Counted from the stretch's first letter, positions 43,362 through 52,569 are shown. The stretch: DNA of 64,000 bases from Methanococcoides alaskense (GCF_027594145.1 NZ_JAQFFK010000001.1:620001-684000), one strand, 5' to 3'. Notes: generated by a model from the sequence alone, not told the origin. A program made the numbers and translations.

Positions 43362-44045
43362 TTAGTCCTCTCCTTTTGATCTTTTGGTCAATACGCAGTC
43401 GTCGCACTGTTTCTTTCCGCAGTATTTCTTAGCATATTCCACTATCAATGCGTGGTATTCTTTATAGAGCGGCACATCTTCCGGAAGGTTCTTTTCGAAC
43501 ATCTCCTGAAGTTGCATATAATTGCCTTCAATGCCGATACATTTCATGATCCGTGTTGTATAAGCATCTATCACGAACTTCGGTTTGTCAGCAGCGTAAA
43601 GGACAATACTATCGGCAGTCTCATTTCCCACGCCATTGAGGGAAAGCATGAGGTTGCGTAACTGGGGTGTTGGCATGGAAAGGATATTATCAGTTCCTTC
43701 CCTTGCAAAGAAGCCTGCAATATCTTTCAGACGTTTTGCTTTCTGTCGGTAAAAACCACAACCTCTGACAAGTCCTTCAATGAGTCCCAGGTCAGCTCTC
43801 GCAAGTTTACCAGGTTCTATCAGATCATACTTCTTCAGACCTTTTATGGCCTTCTCGACATTGGTCCATTTTGTCTGCTGTGTCAGTATTGTGCCTATCA
43901 CAACTTCAAAAGGAGTATCTGCAGGCCACCATTGAAGATGTCCTATCTTTTCGAGGAGTGCCTCGTAGATATCGCAGACATGTTCGTTTTTCATCTCTTT
44001 AAATGGATGTTCTCTTATTATATAACCATTAAAGTCCTCATCCAT
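43362..44045 (-). CDS. HhH-GPD DNA glycosylase, endonuclease III-like
   Basis: A 227-residue HhH-GPD protein. It has PFEVVIGTILTQQTKWTNVE, RGCGFYRQKAKRLKDIAGFF, the hairpin LSLNGVGNETADSIVLYAAD and the catalytic Asp in FVIDAYTTRIMKCIG. The Lys used by Nth as lyase nucleophile (LPGVGRKTA) is replaced (GVGNETA), so a monofunctional glycosylase of MagIII type is likely. The C-terminal YCGKKQCDDCVL has only three cysteines in an altered spacing, so a standard [4Fe-4S] cluster is doubtful. The start may be ATG 44045 or the internal ATG at 43994. It is operonic with the TPD nuclease. Confidence 0.85.
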   Translation of the reverse strand: MDEDFNGYIIREHPFKEMKNEHVCDIYEALLEKIGHLQWWPADTPFEVVIGTILTQQTKWTNVEKAIKGLKKYDLIEPGKLARADLGLIEGLVRGCGFYRQKAKRLKDIAGFFAREGTDNILSMPTPQLRNLMLSLNGVGNETADSIVLYAADKPKFVIDAYTTRIMKCIGIEGNYMQLQEMFEKNLPEDVPLYKEYHALIVEYAKKYCGKKQCDDCVLTKRSKGED

Positions 44046-44117
44046 GAAGGTCTAATGGGCAAATGGTCTCTGCAAGCAAGTTGTATCAATCAAGAAAAAA
44101 ATTAGAGTGAATGATGT

Positions 44118-44597
44118 TTATTTCCAAAAGTCCTTCTCATAATCCTCGGAAATATTTTCAAGGTCCATCATCTTGGCTAACTTGTCCTTTTTGTCGGCAT
44201 CTTCTTTCGAAGGAGTGGCCTCATCGGCCATTTCTGTTTTGGGGTCTGACACATGTGATTCTATCACAGTGGTATCCTTTGATTCCATCACAATGGTTTC
44301 TATTATCTCACTAATATGGGGGACCATCTCTCTCTTTTCTTCGATGGTCTCTTTTTCTATAGTGAAAATTTCTGGCGTATGCATCTCGATAGTTGCCTCG
44401 CTATGTCCAAGTCTTTTGCGAGTCTCTTCAGCGTAGGTGTCGTGAGTAGTTCCTATCGGATCGCTTTGTGTGTGAGTCCCGCGGTATCCGATGGAACAGT
44501 TCTCCTCTCCTGTACGCCAGTCTATATGGTAGAGGTAGCATTGTTCTTTCTTACATCGATGTTCGTTGTCCTGTGGGCATATATCGGGTAACGCCAT
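44118..44597 (-). CDS. Hypothetical protein with N-terminal Cys motif and acidic tail
   Basis: A 159-residue protein. The first ~40 residues carry ICPQDNEHRCKKEQCYLYHI and ENCSIGYRG, four cysteines that could bind zinc. The rest is low-complexity and acidic (ETIEEKREMVPHISEIIETI, then DKKDKLAKMMDLENISEDYE), probably disordered. No enzyme fold is visible. It lies 29 nt downstream of prs on the same strand and could be transcribed from it. The function is unknown. Confidence 0.55.
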   Translation of the reverse strand: MALPDICPQDNEHRCKKEQCYLYHIDWRTGEENCSIGYRGTHTQSDPIGTTHDTYAEETRKRLGHSEATIEMHTPEIFTIEKETIEEKREMVPHISEIIETIVMESKDTTVIESHVSDPKTEMADEATPSKEDADKKDKLAKMMDLENISEDYEKDFWK

Positions 44598-44626
44598 GGT
44601 AAACCACTTCGGTATGTTTATATTTC

Positions 44627-45475
44627 TCAGAGGTTCTTCAGGAAATCAGCAATAAGCGGAGCAACACTGATGGTGCTTTGTGCTTTTTCAAGAGTGTCCG
44701 ATGCGATGATCTCATGGACGCCAGCATTGTAAAGCCTTAATACTCCGTTCTTGGTAAGCACAGGATGCACGCATGCGATGTAAACATCTTTGGCGCCCTG
44801 GCTGCGAAGCAGCTTTATGGACTCTGCCATAGTGCCTCCCGTGGCGATCATATCGTCGATGAGAATGATCTCCTTCCCTGTGACATCGATATTCTTCGTC
44901 TTGATGGTGACAGTGTCCCCGGAATGTCTGGTCTTCTCAAGGTAATCGTACTCGATCCCCACATCTGCTGCGGCACTTTCTGCAAGGGCAATAGCTCCTT
45001 TGTCAGGCGCGATGATAAGGGGGTCTTCCAGACCCAGTGATCGGATGTAATTCCCTATCAAATGGGATGCGTCAAGGTCATAAGAATCTGCATTGAAGTG
45101 TTCGAGCACGCTCTTCTCATGAATATTGACCGTGATGACCCTGTCAGCATGGATGGTCCGTGCAATTGCACGTGCACTGATAGCTTCTCCGGACCGGAAT
45201 GATTTATCCTGTCTTGCATAGCCCATGTAAGGTATTACCACTGTGATAGTGGGTGCATCCTCACAGGCATCGATAAGCTGTAACAGGGATACAAGGTCTG
45301 CGTCGGTGGGTGTGCTCTGTATAATGGTCACATCATCGACAATATCTTCGAGTATCCTTGTATAGACCTCTCCGTCGGGGAAACGGTTGAATTCGCAAAG
45401 TGTTGGTTCCATATTTAGTTCTCTTGCCACACGTGATGCAAGTAACTGTGATGCTGGTCCTGCTATGATCTTCAA
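44627..45475 (-). CDS. prs: Ribose-phosphate pyrophosphokinase
   Basis: A 282-residue archaeal PRPP synthetase (ribose-5-phosphate + ATP to PRPP + AMP). It shows KIIAGPASQLLASRVARELN, CEFNRFPDGEVYTRI, VIPYMGYARQDKSFRSGEAI (ATP site), TVNIHEKSVLEHF and the PRPP loop IILIDDMIATGGTMAESIKL. It is shorter than the bacterial ~315 residues, as usual for archaeal forms. PRPP feeds hisH/F/E, purN and the PRTase-type regulator in this window. The gene stands alone apart from the Cys-motif protein downstream. Confidence 0.96.
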   Translation of the reverse strand: MKIIAGPASQLLASRVARELNMEPTLCEFNRFPDGEVYTRILEDIVDDVTIIQSTPTDADLVSLLQLIDACEDAPTITVVIPYMGYARQDKSFRSGEAISARAIARTIHADRVITVNIHEKSVLEHFNADSYDLDASHLIGNYIRSLGLEDPLIIAPDKGAIALAESAAADVGIEYDYLEKTRHSGDTVTIKTKNIDVTGKEIILIDDMIATGGTMAESIKLLRSQGAKDVYIACVHPVLTKNGVLRLYNAGVHEIIASDTLEKAQSTISVAPLIADFLKNL

Positions 45476-45557
45476 GTGATGTACCTCTCTTGTCTCGTTT
45501 TGTAGTAATCGAATTATCAGCCAATGAACTTTCCTATCTACATTGAACCATTAAAAG

Positions 45558-46043
45558 TCATTGGTTTGTAATGATCTCTTTCACTTTTCTTACAACATGG
45601 ATATTCTCAATGGCAGTTGATGGGTAATTGCCGGTATTGTCCTTTTCAGCAGACTTTACCATGTCCCATACCGTAAGAAGTGCAACTGAAACCCCTGTAA
45701 GTGCTTCCATTTCAACACCTGTTCTGCCCACGGACCTTACTTCAACGTTAGCAGTAACATCACTTTCACCGATCTCAAATTCCACGTCCACAAAAGTTAT
45801 CGGTATCTGGTGGCACATCGGGATCAGGTCCGGCGTTCTCTTTACTGCAAGTATGGCAGCGGTCCTCGCTGTGGCAAGGACGTTTCCTTTTTCCACACTT
45901 CCACTGCGTATCTTCTCGACAGTTTCGTCGTGAAGTTTTATCTTTCCGGAAGCTATTGCATACCTGACAACCGTGTCTTTGTTACTTATGTCGACCATGT
46001 AAGCACGGTCATCTTTAATGTGACTGAATTCCTGCATTACCAT
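45558..46043 (-). CDS. moaC: Cyclic pyranopterin monophosphate synthase MoaC
   Basis: A 161-residue MoaC completing cPMP in molybdopterin synthesis, a cofactor needed by formylmethanofuran dehydrogenase in methanogens. It has RAYMVDISNKDTVVRYAIAS, the active-site LIPMCHQIPITFVDVEFEIG, the conserved GRTGVEMEALTGVSVALLTV and DMVKSAEKDN. Start ATG 46043 or 46037. It is downstream of a 59-codon gene (11-nt gap) and the NAD(P)HX repair gene, probably in one operon. Confidence 0.96.
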   Translation of the reverse strand: MVMQEFSHIKDDRAYMVDISNKDTVVRYAIASGKIKLHDETVEKIRSGSVEKGNVLATARTAAILAVKRTPDLIPMCHQIPITFVDVEFEIGESDVTANVEVRSVGRTGVEMEALTGVSVALLTVWDMVKSAEKDNTGNYPSTAIENIHVVRKVKEIITNQ

Positions 46044-46054
46044 TTCTCCAATAT

Positions 46055-46234
46055 TTAATCGATACGCACCTGTTTCCTCTGGTCATAATCAAGAATTGCA
46101 TCCTGCATTTTTGACATGAGTTCCCGTGCTTCAGGGATCGAGAGCTTGACAATTTCCTCGTCCTCTCCATGACTTACTACTACACGAACCCGGTTCCTTT
46201 CAATATCGACTATTATTTTTCTTTCTGTATCCAT
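46055..46234 (-). CDS. Small conserved-looking protein, 59 residues
   Basis: A 59-residue reading frame between the NAD(P)HX repair gene (13-nt gap) and moaC (11-nt gap). It reads MDTERKIIVDIERNRVRVVV, then SHGEDEEIVKLSIPEARELM and a helical SKMQDAILDYDQRKQVRID. The beta-rich first half and amphipathic helix look like a real small domain, and an AAAGGGAGTGGG ribosome site precedes the ATG. No family is recognised. Tight packing on both sides supports a genuine gene in the operon. Confidence 0.65.
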   Translation of the reverse strand: MDTERKIIVDIERNRVRVVVSHGEDEEIVKLSIPEARELMSKMQDAILDYDQRKQVRID

Positions 46235-46247
46235 ATTCCCACTCCCT

Positions 46248-47738
46248 TTATTTCATTACTTCTGTTATCATATCAATAATATCTGTTGCTAGCAACCCAT
46301 GCCCCCGCCTTTCAAAAGCAAGGTCTCCAGCTGCTCCATTGATATAAGCTGCACCACATGCCGCATCCATCGCAGGCGCAATTGCAAAAAGTGCTCCTGC
46401 AATTCCGGCAAGGACATCTCCTGTGCCGCCGACCGTCATTCCCGGATTTCCGGTATGATTGATGGCAATTCGCTCTCCGTTGCTGATGTGGTCCTCTCTA
46501 CCCTTAAGCAGTACAGTTACATTGTTCTTCTTTGAGAACTCAAGTGCATCCTCTTTACCATTTCCGCCCAATGCAGTAAATTCTCTTGCATGTGGTGTGA
46601 TGACCATCTCAATGTCTTCCGGCACAGGAAGAGCTATCCCGTAAAGTCCGTCTGCATCGACAACCACTTTTTTGCAAAGGGGAACGATCTTCGAGACAGT
46701 ATCTTTCGTCCGCTCGTCCCTTCCAAGTCCCATTCCCATGACCACTACGTCATGGCCTTCTATAAGCTTGGCAACGGTGTCAATATCCTTCTCACACAGG
46801 ATATTGGAAGAAAGGGCTTTCACAATGATGTTCGGTGAGAATGAAGCGATGATGTCTGCAACATTTGCAGGAGCTGCCACTGTCACTATGTCTGCACCTG
46901 TACGCAATGCTGCCATGGCAGTGAGTGCAGGAGCACCGGAATAAGGACCGCCTCCGATAATGAGCATCCTTCCATGTTGCCCTTTGTGGCTATCTCTACG
47001 TCTTGTTTGGAATGCAGCGATATCTCCTTTTCCAACGTAGATCTCAGCATCCTCACAAACTCCTATGTTGATGACCTTGACCTCGGATGTGTATTCTTTA
47101 GCATGGTCTGATGCCAGTCCCTTTTTCATCCTGTGAAAAGTGAGGGTAACATCCGCACGGACCGATCTATCGAATTCCCCTCCCTCGGGATCGAAACCTG
47201 AAGGCACATCAACAGCAACTACCGGGGCCTTTGAATCGTTGATAAGGTCTATCACTGTTGCTTCAGTTTCCCTTACCTTTCCGGTGATGCCTGTTCCCAG
47301 TAATGCATCCACGATCATGTCTGCGTCGTCAAGCCATCCAGTTGCTTTAAGCTTTTGGGGATCTGTTATCTCAATGAACCCCTCAATTCTACAATGTTCA
47401 AGAAGAGTGAAATTGTGCATTGAATTCTGGGTCCTTATTCCCGAAGCCGATCCAATGAGTGCAATATTGACTGTAATCGCAGGGTCGTATGCCAGATGTC
47501 TGGCAGCAACAAAAGCATCGCCTCCGTTATTCCCCCTTCCTGCAACGATGAGCACATTTCCTTTTTGAATGCGTTCCTTCACTTCATGGGCAATGGCAGC
47601 TCCGGCATTTTCCATAAGCTGGAGTCCTTTTAATCCCAAGTGCTCACAATTCTCATCGATCGCTTTCATCCTTGAAGATGTAATCCCCTTCATGTTCCTC
47701 ATATATTCTTCTGTTTGCATCATATTTAGTTCTATCAA
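46248..47738 (-). CDS. nnr: Bifunctional NAD(P)H-hydrate epimerase / ADP-dependent NAD(P)HX dehydratase
   Basis: A 496-residue repair enzyme that fixes hydrated NAD(P)H. The N-terminal YjeF-N epimerase has LQLMENAGAAIAHEV, VLIVAGRGNNGGDAFVAARH and VAVDVPSGFDPEGGEF. The C-terminal YjeF-C dehydratase has MLIIGGGPYSGAPALTAMAA, DVVVMGMGLGRDERTKDTVS, VITPHAREFTALGG and NPGMTVGGTGDVLAGIAGAL. The start is probably one of the ATGs at 47720-47723 after a leader-like MIELN. It heads the operon with the 59-residue gene and moaC. It is divergent from the RCK-DHH gene; a TATA-like AGTATATATA lies near 47800. Confidence 0.95.
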   Translation of the reverse strand: MIELNMMQTEEYMRNMKGITSSRMKAIDENCEHLGLKGLQLMENAGAAIAHEVKERIQKGNVLIVAGRGNNGGDAFVAARHLAYDPAITVNIALIGSASGIRTQNSMHNFTLLEHCRIEGFIEITDPQKLKATGWLDDADMIVDALLGTGITGKVRETEATVIDLINDSKAPVVAVDVPSGFDPEGGEFDRSVRADVTLTFHRMKKGLASDHAKEYTSEVKVINIGVCEDAEIYVGKGDIAAFQTRRRDSHKGQHGRMLIIGGGPYSGAPALTAMAALRTGADIVTVAAPANVADIIASFSPNIIVKALSSNILCEKDIDTVAKLIEGHDVVVMGMGLGRDERTKDTVSKIVPLCKKVVVDADGLYGIALPVPEDIEMVITPHAREFTALGGNGKEDALEFSKKNNVTVLLKGREDHISNGERIAINHTGNPGMTVGGTGDVLAGIAGALFAIAPAMDAACGAAYINGAAGDLAFERRGHGLLATDIIDMITEVMK

Positions 47739-47842
47739 TCTGGTTCTTTTGACTTCTAAGAGTGCGGATCGGACATGTCTTCATTTCCGGTGGATGCGTT
47801 CAAGTATATATACATTTTCCGAAAGACGCTTAATAGCGAACA

Positions 47843-49339
47843 ATGAATTATAGCTTACGAGGAGGTATCAATATACCCACTTTGAAAGAAATAGATGTCC
47901 CAGACAAAAAGTGGCAAAACCCCACTTATCTGATCTTGGGAAGTGGCAGTATCGGTTTTGCTGTCGCAAAGGAGCTCCGTGAGCTCGATAAAGACCTTAT
48001 AATCGTTGATAAGGATTCGCAAAAAGTTGAAACATTACGCGAAGATGCGTATCAGGCTATTGCAGGGGATATTTCTGACCCTGAGGTCTACAAACAATTG
48101 AACCTCAAAGAGCTTACAGGCATTCTTGTTCTTAGTTCTGACAATGAGGCCAACAAAAAGGCACTTAAGATAATACCCACTTTGGGCATAAATGATGCTT
48201 ATTGTGTGGCAAGGGCATCTGGTGCCATCAATCTGCAGGAGATGGAAGCTCTCGGTGCAGACCTTGTGTTGATGCCATCTAGATTGGTTGCAAAATCGCT
48301 TGCAAGATCGCTTGGACGTGCAGAGGTGGTTCACCGTGGGAACAAGTTGTCCCAATGGTTCAAGGATATGTCCGGCAATGCACTTGCTATCGTAGTTCAT
48401 GACAATCCCGATCCGGATGCTATTTCCAGTGCACTTGCACTACAAAAGATCGCGGATTCATTTGATGTTAAGTCCTCTATATTGTATCATGGTGATATCG
48501 GACATCAGGAGAACAAGGCATTCGTGAATCTACTGGGTATCGACCTTAATAGAATGGAAGAGCATAGCCTTTCTGATTTTTCTGATATCGCAATGGTGGA
48601 TTGTGCGGTTCCGGGAGCTAATAATATGTTATCCCCTGGAATGCATCTCGGTATCGTTTTGGACCATCATCCATTGGGTGATGCTGAGATAGATGCTGAT
48701 TTTGTGGATATTCGTCCTAATGTGGGGGCATCTGCAACTATCCTTACCAAATACCTGCAGGAATTGAACATCGAGATCGAGCAGGTTCTTGCAACTGCTT
48801 TGCTTTATGGGATCAGGACCGATACATTGGATTTCAAGAGGAATACTGATTCTGCAGATCTTTCTGCAGCTGCTTACCTTTACCCATTGGCAGACCATGA
48901 TATACTTGATCAGCTCGAACGCCCTTCAATGTCGATCGAGACGCTTGATATTCTGGGAGAGGCTATACTTAACAGGCAGGTCATTGGTAGCTATCTGTTG
49001 TCGAACGTTGGTATCATAAGGGACCGCGATGCCCTTCCACAGGCAGCGGATTATTTGTTAAGCCTTGAAGGGATCTCCACGTCTATTGTTTTCGGCGTTT
49101 CCGAGGACCGTATCTTCATCTCAGGGCGAAGTAATGATATCAGGGTAAATCTCGGTGAGGTCCTTAGACGGGCTTTCGGAGAAGATATCGCTGGTGGTCA
49201 CTCCAATGCAGCAGGGGCACAGATCCCGCTTGGGGTTTTCAGTGATATAAAGGATAGGCAGACACTTCTCAGACTTGTCAATGAGGCAGTTGTTAAGAAA
49301 TTCCTTAATGCGGTCGGTGTTGATGAGAATACGGAATGA
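47843..49339 (+). CDS. RCK/TrkA-N domain fused to DHH-DHHA1 phosphoesterase
   Basis: A 498-residue protein. Residues ~25-150 form a TrkA-N/RCK Rossmann domain (TYLILGSGSIGFAVAKEL, DLIIVDKDSQKVETLREDAY, GILVLSSDNEANKKALKI), as in potassium uptake regulators. Residues ~180-490 are a DHH-DHHA1 phosphodiesterase: AIVVHDNPDPDAISSALALQ (DxD), IAMVDCAVPG, GIVLDHHPLGDAE (DHH), GIRTDTLDF and AGGHSNAAGAQIPLG. DHH-DHHA1 enzymes cleave nanoRNA or c-di-AMP. The fusion suggests, but does not prove, control of a nucleotide signal by NAD(H) or K+. The YkgJ-type gene starts 24 nt downstream. Confidence 0.88.
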   Translation: MNYSLRGGINIPTLKEIDVPDKKWQNPTYLILGSGSIGFAVAKELRELDKDLIIVDKDSQKVETLREDAYQAIAGDISDPEVYKQLNLKELTGILVLSSDNEANKKALKIIPTLGINDAYCVARASGAINLQEMEALGADLVLMPSRLVAKSLARSLGRAEVVHRGNKLSQWFKDMSGNALAIVVHDNPDPDAISSALALQKIADSFDVKSSILYHGDIGHQENKAFVNLLGIDLNRMEEHSLSDFSDIAMVDCAVPGANNMLSPGMHLGIVLDHHPLGDAEIDADFVDIRPNVGASATILTKYLQELNIEIEQVLATALLYGIRTDTLDFKRNTDSADLSAAAYLYPLADHDILDQLERPSMSIETLDILGEAILNRQVIGSYLLSNVGIIRDRDALPQAADYLLSLEGISTSIVFGVSEDRIFISGRSNDIRVNLGEVLRRAFGEDIAGGHSNAAGAQIPLGVFSDIKDRQTLLRLVNEAVVKKFLNAVGVDENTE

Positions 49340-49363
49340 GCTTGAATAATTTGTAGGCTGATC

Positions 49364-50083
49364 ATGTTCTCGGATTATAGGCAGCGTCTTGTCAATGAGC
49401 TCAAAGAAGAGCTTGAAGCTGCCGTAAATATTTCTTGTGAAGATCTGGCATCACAGATACGGAGTATCGGTTTTACCTGTTCCATGTGTGGTAAATGCTG
49501 TAGGCGTTCCTGCGGGGACAATCGCGTTTTTTTGACATCTTCTGACATTCGTTCATTGCAGGACTGCTCCCTTGACGATGCGGTCATCCCAATGTTGCCT
49601 GATATGCCTGATATGCCTGATGTTTCTTTTGCAGATGCTTTGCATGAGTATGCCCGGGAGTTAGAAGTGGATTCTCAGGGCAGGTATCATACGTTTGGAT
49701 GGATGTTGAAAAGGAAGGCGAATGGCAATTGTTCTTTTATTGGTGAGGATGGTAGCAACAGGTGTGGCATCTATGGTAGCAGACCTATGCTTTGTGGGAC
49801 CTATCCTTTCTATATCGAGTGTGGCAAGTTGCTGACCTCTGAATGTGAAGGTCTGGGAAAGCCTATTTCCGATGAGGATGCTGTTTTGCTCGCAAAGGGC
49901 CTGCTGGACAGGTATGTTACTGAGCTGAAAGATACTGTTCTCCTTTATGAGAAATTCGAGGCAAATGATGGCTCTTCTCCTAATATCCCTTCCTCTAAGA
50001 GCTCTTCAGATGTCGATGAAGTTATTTTTGTTGTACATGACCATAATGGTAATTCGGAGTTTGCAATTAAATTAAATCAGTAA
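49364..50083 (+). CDS. YkgJ-type zinc/iron-chelating cysteine cluster protein
   Basis: A 239-residue protein with the UPF0153/YkgJ signature: [20 protein letters not shown] near residue 40, then [40 protein letters not shown] and [16 protein letters not shown], with eight or more cysteines for metal binding. [10 protein letters not shown] repeat comes from two tandem CCTGATATG units. The C-terminal ~60 residues are Ser/Asp-rich and probably flexible. It is co-directional with the RCK-DHH gene (24-nt gap). The precise function of the family is unknown. Confidence 0.85.
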   Translation: MFSDYRQRLVNELKEELEAAVNISCEDLASQIRSIGFTCSMCGKCCRRSCGDNRVFLTSSDIRSLQDCSLDDAVIPMLPDMPDMPDVSFADALHEYARELEVDSQGRYHTFGWMLKRKANGNCSFIGEDGSNRCGIYGSRPMLCGTYPFYIECGKLLTSECEGLGKPISDEDAVLLAKGLLDRYVTELKDTVLLYEKFEANDGSSPNIPSSKSSSDVDEVIFVVHDHNGNSEFAIKLNQ

Positions 50084-50136
50084 TCCCTCTCATCGATTGT
50101 TTTATTTATAAGGTACTCATAAATGCAGTGATTACC

Positions 50137-51423
50137 ATGTCCAATACTAATGATCATCCAATGACGATCTCTGAGAAGATCTTTTCAAAAGCTTCAGGAA
50201 AAACGGTTGAAGCCGGGGATTTCGTACTTGCGAACATCGACCGTGCAATGACTCACGATATCACTGGTCCCCTTGCAGTAGATGGTTTTTATGACATCAT
50301 GCGTGACAAGGACGAGAAAAAGGTGTGGGACCCAAGCAAGATCGTGATAGTCTTTGACCATCAGGTTCCTGCTGATTCTCTCAATGCTTCTGCAAACCAT
50401 ATCATGCTCAGGAAGTTTGCAAAGGAACAGGGAATTCTGAACTATGATGTCTATGAGGGCGTATGCCATCAGGTCATGCCTGAAATGGGTCATGTAAGGC
50501 CTGGTGACCTTATTGTGGGGTCTGATTCCCATACTTGCGCATACGGGTCTCTTGGTGCATTCTCTACCGGTGTCGGTTCTACTGATATGGCAGCAGTGTT
50601 CGCATCAGGTAAGCTTTGGTTCAGGGTACCTGAGACCATCAGGTTCGAAGCCAATGGAAAGCTTCCAAAACACGTCTATTCAAAGGACCTTATACTGCAC
50701 ATGATAGGTGATGTCGGTGCAGAAGGTGCAAGATATATGGCTGCTGAGTATGCGGGTTCCACCATTGAAGGCCTTACGATGTCCGAGCGTATGACCATTT
50801 CCAATATGGCAATTGAAATGGGTGGTAAAGCAGGTATCATTGAAGCTGACAAGACCACAGAGGCATATCTTAAGGAGCGTATTCCTGACTATGAGTTCGA
50901 TCCATACTGGAAGTCCGATGAGGATGCAGAATATGCTGAGTTCCATGATTATGATGTTTCCGATCTTGAGCCACAGGTGGCATGTCCTCACAACGTTGAC
51001 AATGTAAAACCGGTCTCTGAAGTGGAAGGTACAAAGGTCGATCAGGTATTCGTAGGTTCATGTACCAACGGTCGCTTTGAGGACATCAAGATCGTGGCTG
51101 AGATGATGGGTGACGAGCCTGTTGCAAAGGATGTACGTCTTTTGATCATCCCTGCATCAAGGACCGAGTACATGAAAGTGCTGCGTGCAGGATACGTGGA
51201 GCAGTTCATGGAAGCCGGTGCAATCGTGGAAGCACCATGCTGTGGACCCTGTATGGGCGGTTCCTTTGGTCTGCTTGGTGACGGTGAAGTGGGACTTGCA
51301 ACCTCCAACCGTAACTTCAAGGGAAGGGAAGGCAGCCCTGAATCATTCGTATATCTTAGCTCACCTGCAACAGCTGCAGCATCTGCACTGACCGGTGAGA
51401 TCACTGACCCGAGAAAGATCTGA
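50137..51423 (+). CDS. hacA: Homoaconitase/isopropylmalate dehydratase large subunit
   Basis: A 428-residue archaeal aconitase-family large subunit. It has [59 protein letters not shown] and the [4Fe-4S] ligands in [15 protein letters not shown] and [20 protein letters not shown]. Methanogens have two such subunits: LeuC for leucine and HacA for 2-oxosuberate in coenzyme B synthesis. The N-terminus is closest to what I recall for methanogen HacA, but the large subunit alone does not settle the choice; the specificity loop is in the small subunit, absent here. Start ATG 50137 rather than GTG 50128. Confidence 0.85.
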   Translation: MSNTNDHPMTISEKIFSKASGKTVEAGDFVLANIDRAMTHDITGPLAVDGFYDIMRDKDEKKVWDPSKIVIVFDHQVPADSLNASANHIMLRKFAKEQGILNYDVYEGVCHQVMPEMGHVRPGDLIVGSDSHTCAYGSLGAFSTGVGSTDMAAVFASGKLWFRVPETIRFEANGKLPKHVYSKDLILHMIGDVGAEGARYMAAEYAGSTIEGLTMSERMTISNMAIEMGGKAGIIEADKTTEAYLKERIPDYEFDPYWKSDEDAEYAEFHDYDVSDLEPQVACPHNVDNVKPVSEVEGTKVDQVFVGSCTNGRFEDIKIVAEMMGDEPVAKDVRLLIIPASRTEYMKVLRAGYVEQFMEAGAIVEAPCCGPCMGGSFGLLGDGEVGLATSNRNFKGREGSPESFVYLSSPATAAASALTGEITDPRKI

Positions 51424-51491
51424 GATATCTCTCAGTTCTTTTTTAGAAGTTGACCAAAAAAGATATATTAGAATATTGATCATTGGGGGTC

Positions 51492-51551
51492 GACGTTGGT
51501 ATAAACCAACAACAATTCCGTCATATTGTGTTCGGATTACACACCAACGTC
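51492..51551. repeat. Nested inverted repeats in the hacA / CBS gap
   Basis: GACGTTGGT (51492-51500) pairs perfectly with ACCAACGTC (51543-51551). The first arm can also fold locally as GTTGGT - ATAA - ACCAAC (51495-51510). T-rich sequence follows on the plus strand. This occupies most of the 174-nt intergenic space between the convergent hacA and CBS genes. It may be a terminator or an alternative-pairing RNA element. Confidence 0.4.
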
Positions 51552-51597
51552 AATACACCTTATTTTATTTCTTCATTATTTTAGTGAGCTGTTTCTT

Positions 51598-52071
51598 TTA
51601 TTTCCGGAACAGCTCTTTTATAATGTCACTGGAGCTGATGATGCCTATTGGCCTGTAGGATGCTCCAACAGTCTCTTCTGACATGACTATCAGGCGGTGT
51701 ACTCTTTTATCGGCCATCATGTCAGCAACATCGTGAACGGTTGCACTTGGACTGACGGTTTCAACCGAATCTGACATCAGGTCTTCCACAGATGATAGTT
51801 CCCAGTTCTTATCCTTCATCCGTCCTAAGATGTCAATATCAGATATGATCCCAAAAGTCTCACCGCCATCCTCTATGGCCGCAACTGTGGATACGTTCTG
51901 GTCAGCCATCACCTTTGCTATCTCCACCGCATTCGACTCAAAAGGTACTGTCACTACTCCCCTTGTCATTACATCTTTAACCTGCATACTTTCTGCTATC
52001 AAGATATCTTCCTCCCTTGTGTCTAAAAACGTTCTGTCTGCCAATACGGATGGCTTCAAAAATACTACCAT
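51598..52071 (-). CDS. CBS-pair protein
   Basis: A 157-residue protein of two tandem CBS domains: MQVKDVMTRGVVTVPFESNA and GETFGIISDIDILGRMKD, then SVEDLMSDSVETVSPSATVH and GASYRPIGIISSSDIIKELF. CBS pairs bind adenosine nucleotides such as AMP, ATP or SAM and report energy state. The ~28-residue N-terminal stretch precedes the first CBS without a known fold, so the start could lie downstream. It is a stand-alone gene convergent with hacA; no catalytic partner domain is present. The target is unknown. Confidence 0.85.
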   Translation of the reverse strand: MVVFLKPSVLADRTFLDTREEDILIAESMQVKDVMTRGVVTVPFESNAVEIAKVMADQNVSTVAAIEDGGETFGIISDIDILGRMKDKNWELSSVEDLMSDSVETVSPSATVHDVADMMADKRVHRLIVMSEETVGASYRPIGIISSSDIIKELFRK

Positions 52072-52269
52072 ATTTATTTTGAGAGTTTAGCTATAAATAA
52101 ACATCGGATAGTTGCATAATGTCTTCAATGGCATATTGGGGAATATTCTATGTGGGAGGGGATGATATGCGTAAATATCATTGAAATCCTTTTTAATGAT
52201 GTAATCCTATTAGCTAAATATACTGGATCTTACGATCCTAATATTTATGTTCAATATGGAGGTTTTCCA

Positions 52270-52569
52270 ATGACTGATGCAGATATGTCTGTTCTGAACG
52301 AAGTATTCGATGTGATAATGGACCGCAAGAACAATCCTGTGGAGGGTTCTTATGTTTGTTCTCTTCTTGACCACAGGAAAGGTATAAACAAAGTGCTCGA
52401 AAAAGTAGGTGAGGAAACTGCTGAAACGATCCTTGCTGTCAAGGATAATGACCGGGCCGAGATAATCTATGAGACCTCTGATCTGTTATTCCATCTGCTG
52501 GTAATGCTTGCAGCTACTGGCATAACTCTTGAGGATATTGCTGAAGAAATGAAAAAAAGAAGGCATTAA
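52270..52569 (+). CDS. hisE: Phosphoribosyl-ATP pyrophosphohydrolase
   Basis: A 99-residue MazG-superfamily enzyme, step 2 of histidine synthesis (PR-ATP to PR-AMP). It has [40 protein letters not shown] (EExxE metal site) and [20 protein letters not shown] (ExxD). ATG 52270 follows a strong GGAGG; the frame is open further upstream but that part is not HisE-like. The leader has a TATA-like TAAATATA (about 52215) and a GGATC-TTAC-GATCC dyad (52225-52238). No HisI is fused, as usual in archaea. Confidence 0.95.
   Translation: MTDADMSVLNEVFDVIMDRKNNPVEGSYVCSLLDHRKGINKVLEKVGEETAETILAVKDNDRAEIIYETSDLLFHLLVMLAATGITLEDIAEEMKKRRH

Noticed and set aside
49598..49619. Tandem CCTGATATG units as a functional repeat
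   Set aside because: Just two copies inside the YkgJ-type coding region, encoding PDMPDM; no array.
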